The position numbers and the translations under genes were made by a program. DNA of 17,208 nucleotides, taken from positions 1 through 17,208 of the forward strand of contig JAAVHM010000128.1 of NCBI GenBank assembly GCA_014799675.1. The letters are read 5' to 3'. This DNA is from Ruminococcus sp. (GTDB lineage: Bacteria; Bacillota; Clostridia; Oscillospirales; Ruminococcaceae). Positions 13,497 through 17,208 of the stretch are shown here, one piece after another; the stretch's first letter is position 1; each line of letters begins with the position of its first letter. Under the pieces are notes generated by a model, which worked only from the letters and a program-made list of their open reading frames with translations, had not been told where the DNA came from and searched no databases.

Positions 13497-15134
13497 TTAT
13501 CTAACTCGGTTAGTAAATTCTTTCATCTTCTCAAATTTTTCAAGAGCCTTGCCGCTGTCAATGGAGGTGCGAGCCATTTCAATGCCCTCCTCGATAGAAG
13601 CCGCCGAGCCTGTGCAGTAGATAGCGCAGCCCGCGTTGAGAAGAACAATGTCACGCTTCGCGCCCTTTTCCTTGCCCGTAAGAATGTCCATAGTTATCTT
13701 TGCGTTGTCGTCAGGCGTACCGCCAACAATTTCCGACTTGGGGGAAATCTTTATGCCGTAATCCTCGGGGTTGATCTCATACTTGATAAGCTTTCTGCCC
13801 CGAAGCTCGCATACCGTGGAAATTCCCGAAACGGAAATCTCGTCCAAGCCGCCGCCGTATACTATCATTGCGCCCTTTACGCCCAAATTCATAAGAACCT
13901 TTGCCATTACCTCAAGGAGGTTTTCGTCGTAAACGCCAAGAAGAATGTAGTCCGAAAGAGCAGGGTTTGCAAGCGGTCCAAGAATGTTGAACACCGTCCG
14001 CACGCCCATTTCACGTCTTGCGGGACCGACAAATTTCATTGCCTTGTGGAAAGACTGTGCAAACAGGAAAGCAATTCCCGTTTCCTTCATGCAAGCCGCC
14101 GCCATTGCAGGGGTAAGGTTAAGCTTTACCCCAAGTGATTCGAGAACGTCCGCCGCGCCGCTTTTGCTTGAAACGCTTCTGTTGCCGTGCTTTGCAACGG
14201 TAAGTCCCGCGCCCGCGATCACAAAGGAGGACGTTGTGGAAATGTTGAACGTGTTCGCAACGTCGCCGCCTGTACCAACGATATCGACTGCCGATTTTGC
14301 CGCTGGGACAACGCTTGCTTTCCGTCTCATAATTCTTGCAAAGCCCGTTATTTCGTCAACGGTCTCGCCCTTGCAGCGCAGAGCCATAAGCAGCGCCGCA
14401 ATCTGCGCGTCTGTCGCGCCGTCGGACATGATGATGTTCATGGCGTTTTCGGCGTCCTCAATAGACAAGTCCTTTCCGTCAGCCGCCTGTGCAATGTATT
14501 TTTTGAGAGCAATCCTCTTTTCTCTCGGCATTGAAACGACCTCGCGGTCTGCGCTTTTTATCCCCGCAACGTCGCACAAAAATGCGGAAATTATTGCAGA
14601 GCCGTATTCAGTAAGAATTGACTCGGGGTGGAACTGTACGCCGTAGGTTGGGTGCTGCTTGTGACGTACAGCCATTATCTGACCGTCGCCGTCCGTAGCG
14701 ATTACATTTATGCAGGTCGGTATTGAAATCGAGTCCACAACAAGAGAGTGGTAACGCGCCGCAGGGATTTTGTCGGGAAGTCCCTCAAAAATGGGACAGC
14801 TTGTGTTAATGGAAATTTCCGTGCATTTGCCGTGCATAGGCTGTTTTGCGTGAATAATTTTTCCGCCGAAAGCCTCGGCAATAGCCTGATGTCCCAAGCA
14901 AATTCCCAGTATCGGAATTTCGCCGCTGAAACTTTTTATAGCCTCCACGGAAATTCCCGCGTCAGCAGGATATCCCGGACCCGGGGAGATTATCAAAGCC
15001 TCGGGCTTCATTTTTTCAATTTCAGCAATTGTTATCTCGTCGTTTCTGATGACCTTTATGTCGGGGTAAATCGTGCCGATAAGCTGATATAAATTATAGG
15101 TAAAGCTGTCGTAATTATCTATCATTAAAATCAT
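13497..15134 (-). CDS. trpGD: Fused anthranilate synthase glutaminase and anthranilate phosphoribosyltransferase
   Basis: This 545-residue protein joins two pathway enzymes. The class I glutamine amidotransferase (about 1-190) feeds ammonia to TrpE: it shows DNYDSFTYNL, the oxyanion region SPGPG, nucleophile Cys79 in GICLGHQ, and His169/Glu171 in VQFHPES. After a short linker, residues about 205-545 are TrpD, which attaches phosphoribose to anthranilate: IVGTGGDVANTFNIST (285-300) and KHGNRSVSSKSGAADVLE (315-332) are its phosphate and substrate loops. The frame is open from a GTG at 15143, but ATG 15134 follows a good GAGGTG site and gives the usual MILMIDNYDS start. The gene lies 15 bases after trpE. 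G-D fusions are known in enterics and in some other bacteria. Confidence 0.96.
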   Translation of the reverse strand: MILMIDNYDSFTYNLYQLIGTIYPDIKVIRNDEITIAEIEKMKPEALIISPGPGYPADAGISVEAIKSFSGEIPILGICLGHQAIAEAFGGKIIHAKQPMHGKCTEISINTSCPIFEGLPDKIPAARYHSLVVDSISIPTCINVIATDGDGQIMAVRHKQHPTYGVQFHPESILTEYGSAIISAFLCDVAGIKSADREVVSMPREKRIALKKYIAQAADGKDLSIEDAENAMNIIMSDGATDAQIAALLMALRCKGETVDEITGFARIMRRKASVVPAAKSAVDIVGTGGDVANTFNISTTSSFVIAGAGLTVAKHGNRSVSSKSGAADVLESLGVKLNLTPAMAAACMKETGIAFLFAQSFHKAMKFVGPARREMGVRTVFNILGPLANPALSDYILLGVYDENLLEVMAKVLMNLGVKGAMIVYGGGLDEISVSGISTVCELRGRKLIKYEINPEDYGIKISPKSEIVGGTPDDNAKITMDILTGKEKGAKRDIVLLNAGCAIYCTGSAASIEEGIEMARTSIDSGKALEKFEKMKEFTNRVR

Positions 15135-15149
15135 TCTGAACACCTCTTC

Positions 15150-16631
15150 TTAAAGATTTGCCGCTTCTGTAATCGCGTTAATGACCGCAAGAGCCTTGTT
15201 CTTGGTTTCCTCGTATTCCTTTTCGGGGACGCTGTCGTAAACAATTCCCGCGCCCGCCTGAACGTAAGCCTTTCCGTTCCTGAAGATCACCGTCCTTATG
15301 GTGATACAGGTGTCTATGTTTCCGTTAAAGGCAAGGTAGCCCATAGTTCCGCCGTAAACTCCACGCTTCTTGTTTTCAAGCTCGTCTATTATCTCCATTG
15401 CCCTAACCTTTGGCGCGCCCGAAAGCGTTCCCGCGGGAAGTACCGACATAAGCGCGTCCAAAGCGGTCTTGTCGGGAGCAAGCTGTCCCTGAACGTCCGA
15501 AACAAGGTGCATTACCTTTGAGTAACGTTCAACCCGCATAAAGTCGGTAACGTTCACCGTTCCGAAGCTGCAAACCTTTCCGACATCGTTTCTGCCCAGA
15601 TCCACAAGCATTGTGTGTTCCGCCCGTTCCTTGGGGTCGTTCAGAAGCTTCTGCTCAAAAGCCTTGTCCTCGGCTTCGTCCCTGCCCCTGCCTATTGTTC
15701 CCGCAATAGGCTTTGTAACTACAGCCCCGTCTGTAACGTTTACCAGCATTTCGGGGGAAGCCCCTGCAATGCAGTAATTTTCGTGGTCGAAATAATAAAG
15801 GTAAGGGGAGGGGTTTGTCGCCCTTAACATACGGTACACGTCAAATGGGGCAGGCGGGTTGTCAATTTCAAACCGCTGGGAAAGCACCACCTGACTGATG
15901 TCGCCGTTAATAATGTGCTCCTTGGCTTTTTCAACCATAGCCATGTATTCTTCTTTTGTAACGTTTGAGTTGACCGTTATCTCTTTTCCGCTTCCGCCCG
16001 TCTGTGGAGCAGACCCTGCATTTGCAAGTATCTGTCCGATTTCCGCGGATTTTTTCAGACATTTGTCATATGCCTTGTCAATGTCGTCCCCCTCGTTGAT
16101 GTTGAGAATTATTATAGCCTTGTTGGCAAGGTGGTCGTATGCCACAATTTCGTCATAAAGGAACATATTCGAGTCGGGCATTTTCAAATCGTCCTCGGGG
16201 ACGTTCACAAGCTTCTTTTCAAAACGTCTAACCGTGTCGTATCCGAAATAACCTATCAGACCGCCCGTAAGCTTAGGTCTGTTAAGGAACACGGGGGAAG
16301 TACGCTTGCTGAGTATACTATTAAAAAGCTCGATAGGGTTGGGACACTTTTTCGTTTCGCAGGTTGCGCCGTCTCCCGTGCCGCTGATTATCTTAGCCTC
16401 GTCTCCGTAAATTTGTATCTCCATTTTAGGGTCAATTCCTATAAAGGAGTAACGTCCCCACTGGTCGGAATTGTCAACGCTTTCCAGAATAAAGCAGTTG
16501 TCGAAACGCTCCTTTAACGCCGCAAACAAGCCCACGGGGGTGCAGCTGTCAATAAGCGTCTCGTAAAAAACGGGAACGGTTTTATAGCTCAAAAGCAAAT
16601 TCTTAACTTCTTCCTTGGTTGGATACAACAT
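15150..16631 (-). CDS. trpE: Anthranilate synthase component I
   Basis: This 493-residue enzyme of the chorismate-binding family makes anthranilate from chorismate and ammonia, the first committed step. The N-terminal domain has FILESVD (47-53) and WGRYSFIGIDP (58-68), the region that binds tryptophan for feedback inhibition. The catalytic domain shows KPIAGTIGRGRDEAEDKAFE, VDLGRNDVGKV and LPAGTLSGAPKVRAMEIIDE, all strongly conserved. It is the first structural gene behind the T-box leader. ATG 16631 follows AAAGGAG by seven bases. It pairs with the TrpG part of the next gene. Confidence 0.97.
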   Translation of the reverse strand: MLYPTKEEVKNLLLSYKTVPVFYETLIDSCTPVGLFAALKERFDNCFILESVDNSDQWGRYSFIGIDPKMEIQIYGDEAKIISGTGDGATCETKKCPNPIELFNSILSKRTSPVFLNRPKLTGGLIGYFGYDTVRRFEKKLVNVPEDDLKMPDSNMFLYDEIVAYDHLANKAIIILNINEGDDIDKAYDKCLKKSAEIGQILANAGSAPQTGGSGKEITVNSNVTKEEYMAMVEKAKEHIINGDISQVVLSQRFEIDNPPAPFDVYRMLRATNPSPYLYYFDHENYCIAGASPEMLVNVTDGAVVTKPIAGTIGRGRDEAEDKAFEQKLLNDPKERAEHTMLVDLGRNDVGKVCSFGTVNVTDFMRVERYSKVMHLVSDVQGQLAPDKTALDALMSVLPAGTLSGAPKVRAMEIIDELENKKRGVYGGTMGYLAFNGNIDTCITIRTVIFRNGKAYVQAGAGIVYDSVPEKEYEETKNKALAVINAITEAANL

Positions 16632-16650
16632 ATTAAAACTCCTTTCAAAT

Positions 16651-16708
16651 AAAAAGAGGTCTCACCGTCCGACGCGCCGATCATTCGGCAGTCGGGACGA
16701 TAGACCTC
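16651..16708 (-). terminator. T-box regulated terminator before trpE
   Basis: On the minus strand GAGGTCT pairs with AGACCTC, with an inner GC-rich stem of CGTCC-CGAC-TGCC against GGCG-GTCG-GGACG, followed by a T run. Its 5' side overlaps the 3' side of the antiterminator, so the two structures exclude each other. Confidence 0.9.
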
Positions 16709-17016
16709 GTGGTGCCACCCGATTTTGCGGAATAAAAAAATCCGCCTCGTTGGATACAAAGCAGATGCAGAAAATCAACATAACGTTCAAGACATAAATG
16801 TTCAAGTACGCCGCATTTGCAGTTATACCCTATCCACTAACGCAGGAAATCGGCGCAGACTACTTGGCATATAAAGAATTGCCGTTTGCCGTTGCTTCTC
16901 ACAAATCCATTCGCAGATACCGTTATGACCCGAACTCACACCACCGCCGGATTCTCTGATTCATCAGCATATCTGTTACTTACTTTTGCTCACAGAATTT
17001 ATTATATTAAATTGAT
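16651..17016 (-). promoter_or_regulatory. Tryptophan-specific T-box leader of the trp operon
   Basis: The minus-strand leader of about 365 bases has the T-box layout. Stem I contains GATGAATCAGAGA (kink-turn-like), GGTGTGAG and the context GCGAATGGATTT, with specifier codon UGG (16909-16907), Trp. A stem II is closed by AAGTA/TACTT and CGCCG/CGGCG. A stem III, GCGGA/TCCGC, precedes the conserved box GGGTGGCACCACGAGG (16720-16705). TCGGG and CCCGA close the antiterminator (16722-16692). Its bulge has UGGC (16717-16714), which matches an acceptor end GCCA; bacterial tRNA-Trp normally has discriminator G, so both contacts fit Trp. Uncharged tRNA-Trp should stabilise the antiterminator and allow transcription of trpE onward. 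Confidence 0.93.
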
Positions 17017-17022
17017 AGTATG

Positions 17023-17051
17023 ATTATACAACACCATAAACAAAAAGTCAA
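17023..17051 (-). promoter_or_regulatory. Sigma-A promoter of the trp operon
   Basis: On the minus strand TTGACT (17051-17046) and the consensus TATAAT (17028-17023) are 17 bases apart. Transcription should begin near 17016, at the left edge of the T-box stem I region. Confidence 0.85.
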
Positions 17052-17096
17052 TAGTGATAATGCACAAAAATACCCGAAAAATTCATAAAATATGAC

Positions 17097-17130
17097 AAAC
17101 TGCCATACTCACAGTCGGGCATGGCAGTTT
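17097..17130. terminator. Hairpin, probable terminator of the gene at the right edge
   Basis: AAACTGCCAT and ATGGCAGTTT are perfect ten-base inverted repeats with a 14-base loop. The following sequence is AT-rich but has no long T run. It lies after the stop codon of the likely minus-strand gene and upstream of the trp promoter. Confidence 0.5.
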
Positions 17131-17152
17131 ACTATTTATATATATTATAAAT

Positions 17153-17208
17153 TTAACTCTGACCCTCATCGCGGGAAATCTCCGTCCTCTGCCTGCGGTA
17201 GTCGAAAT
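17153..17208 (-). CDS. C-terminal end of an unidentified minus-strand gene (partial)
   Basis: On the minus strand the frame entering from the right edge reads FDYRRQRTEISRDEGQS and ends at TAA (17155-17153). The charged composition, the GC-richer sequence than the flanking AT-rich DNA and the hairpin downstream fit the tail of a real gene. Too little is present to name it, and the other minus-strand frames cannot be excluded. Confidence 0.4.
   Translation of the reverse strand, partial: FDYRRQRTEISRDEGQS

Noticed and set aside
13984..14646. Long plus-strand open frame opposite trpGD (220 codons)
   Set aside because: It is antisense to strongly conserved trpD sequence, has no ribosome site, and its protein looks like a codon-bias shadow.
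16618..16759. Eleven-base direct repeat GTTGGATACAA at 16618-16628 (trpE start) and 16749-16759 (T-box leader)
   Set aside because: Exact, but short, and the leader copy falls in the stem III flank; no role is evident and chance cannot be excluded.
1..17208. CRISPR arrays, insertion sequences, prophage or toxin-antitoxin modules
   Set aside because: No spaced direct-repeat series, transposase, integrase, phage gene or toxin-like partner was seen. The XRE gene's partner is a Spo0A domain, not a toxin.

Overview
The window looks like chromosomal DNA from a Gram-positive, spore-forming or recently spore-forming Firmicute, most likely class Clostridia near the Ruminococcaceae/Oscillospiraceae. 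The evidence is spmA and spmB, a Spo0A-type DNA-binding domain, a protein very like Bacillus AbrB, a tRNA-Lys with encoded CCA, a tryptophan-specific T-box leader, strong Shine-Dalgarno sites and sigma-A promoters. I see no phage, insertion sequence or CRISPR array.

Layout. (1) 1-89: a double-hairpin repeat. (2) 188-3488, plus strand: a tight cluster of an HD-domain phosphohydrolase, a TraX-family membrane protein, a secreted lipoprotein of unknown function and a HAD phosphatase. (3) 3523-4298: an iron-sulfur flavoprotein-like NAD(P)H oxidoreductase with its own promoter and terminator. (4) 4496-5261: a small XRE regulator followed by a stand-alone Spo0A C-terminal domain with no receiver domain, then a terminator. 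(5) 5318-6780, minus strand: a CE2-like SGNH esterase lipoprotein and tRNA-Lys(TTT), with the tRNA's promoter and terminator. (6) 6845-8354: spmBA (minus) divergent from an abrB-like gene (plus); the shared region holds a strong promoter and a possible Spo0A box. (7) 8355-8704: a gene-free stretch rich in RNA-like inverted repeats, leading into an HD-GYP c-di-GMP phosphodiesterase. (8) 9848-9966: a second double-hairpin repeat and a bidirectional terminator. (9) 10013-17051, minus strand: a complete trp operon in the order trpE-trpGD-trpC-trpF-trpB-trpA behind a T-box leader with a UGG specifier and a UGGC acceptor-binding sequence. (10) The right edge probably holds the last codons of another minus-strand gene.

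How it works together. The trp operon encodes the whole path from chorismate to tryptophan and should be switched on when tRNA-Trp is uncharged. Its last gene, trpA, carries an in-frame TAG at codon 199 plus nearby changes at conserved residues, so TrpA as written is truncated. Regions 4 and 6 place several Spo0A/AbrB/sporulation parts close together: a receiver-less Spo0A effector domain with an XRE partner, an AbrB-like regulator with an added four-cysteine tail, and the Spm spore-maturation pair. The most interesting candidates for new biology are the stand-alone Spo0A_C gene, the structured 8355-8580 region and the compensating double-hairpin repeats.
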